NCBI GenBank assembly: GCA_035263125.1
Contig: DATFRP010000203.1
Coordinates: 21,757-85,756, forward strand
Direction of reading: 5' to 3'
Length of the DNA: 64,000 nt
Origin: Gp6-AA40 sp035263125
GTDB lineage: Bacteria > Acidobacteriota > Vicinamibacteria > Vicinamibacterales > UBA2999
Shown here: piece after piece, positions 63,965-64,000 of the stretch
Position numbering within the stretch: the stretch's first letter is position 1
Layout: each line of letters opens with the position of its first letter
Position numbers and translations under genes: made by a program
Notes under the pieces: model-generated
Databases searched by the model: none
What the model was told of the DNA's origin: nothing
The model's input: the letters and a program-made list of their open reading frames with translations, nothing else

Positions 63965-64000
63965 CGCAATCCGACTCGCTCAGTCCGAGGCTTTGTGAAA

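Overview
The window is high-GC, gene-dense DNA that fits an Acidobacteriota genome, most likely class Vicinamibacteria. This is an inference from gene content: serine/threonine kinases fused to TPR or TolB-like propeller domains, PEGA and RskA-like signalling proteins, secreted families of the 'DPDLQG' type next to a DUF6152 protein, and many exported hydrolases. No 16S rRNA or other taxonomic marker is present.

Layout. 0-14 kb: a PLP-dependent Cys/Met-metabolism enzyme, two active Ser/Thr kinases, a TonB-domain TPR protein, an RskA-like membrane protein, a pseudokinase with a PEGA tail, and a protein with a degenerate GGDEF-like domain. 14-34 kb: catabolic and periplasmic genes. These include a PQQ dehydrogenase with a lanthanide-type Asp pair, a cupin with a histone-like tail, a Rid-family protein, two paralogous secreted proteins plus DUF6152, a GH51 arabinofuranosidase, a flavin monooxygenase, two aldo/keto reductases, a polysaccharide deacetylase, two alpha/beta hydrolases, AmtB, a subclass-B3-like metallo-beta-lactamase, and an RnfD-like/DUF2330 reading frame. 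34-40 kb: accessory-looking DNA with a chimeric hydrolase/LytTR gene, a gene-poor stretch, and a two-gene module (PD-(D/E)XK plus winged helix, then nucleotidyltransferase) behind three 18-bp-spaced direct repeats, ending at a tRNA-Arg. 40-64 kb: molybdenum cofactor genes moaB-moeA, then a large energy block: korAB, an eleven-gene complex I operon (nuoABCDHIJKLMN, no nuoEFG), and an outsized pyruvate:ferredoxin oxidoreductase. OsmC, Mn-type superoxide dismutase and nadA follow.

The energy block reads as one idea: 2-oxoacid oxidation reduces ferredoxin, and a complex I without the NADH-dehydrogenase module would oxidise it and pump ions. Nearby SOD and OsmC may protect these oxygen-sensitive Fe-S enzymes.

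A family of short GC-rich palindromes (arms of about 6-10 nt around TTCA, TTTA, TGAA, TAGA or GAAA loops, often ending in CTAC or CCAC) recurs through the window. Copies sit mainly between convergent genes, but one doublet lies between korA and korB and another is translated inside nuoL. The best candidate for an undescribed system is the tRNA-linked nuclease-fold regulator plus nucleotidyltransferase at 37.8-39.8 kb, which resembles but is not identical to AbiE-type (type IV) toxin-antitoxin modules.
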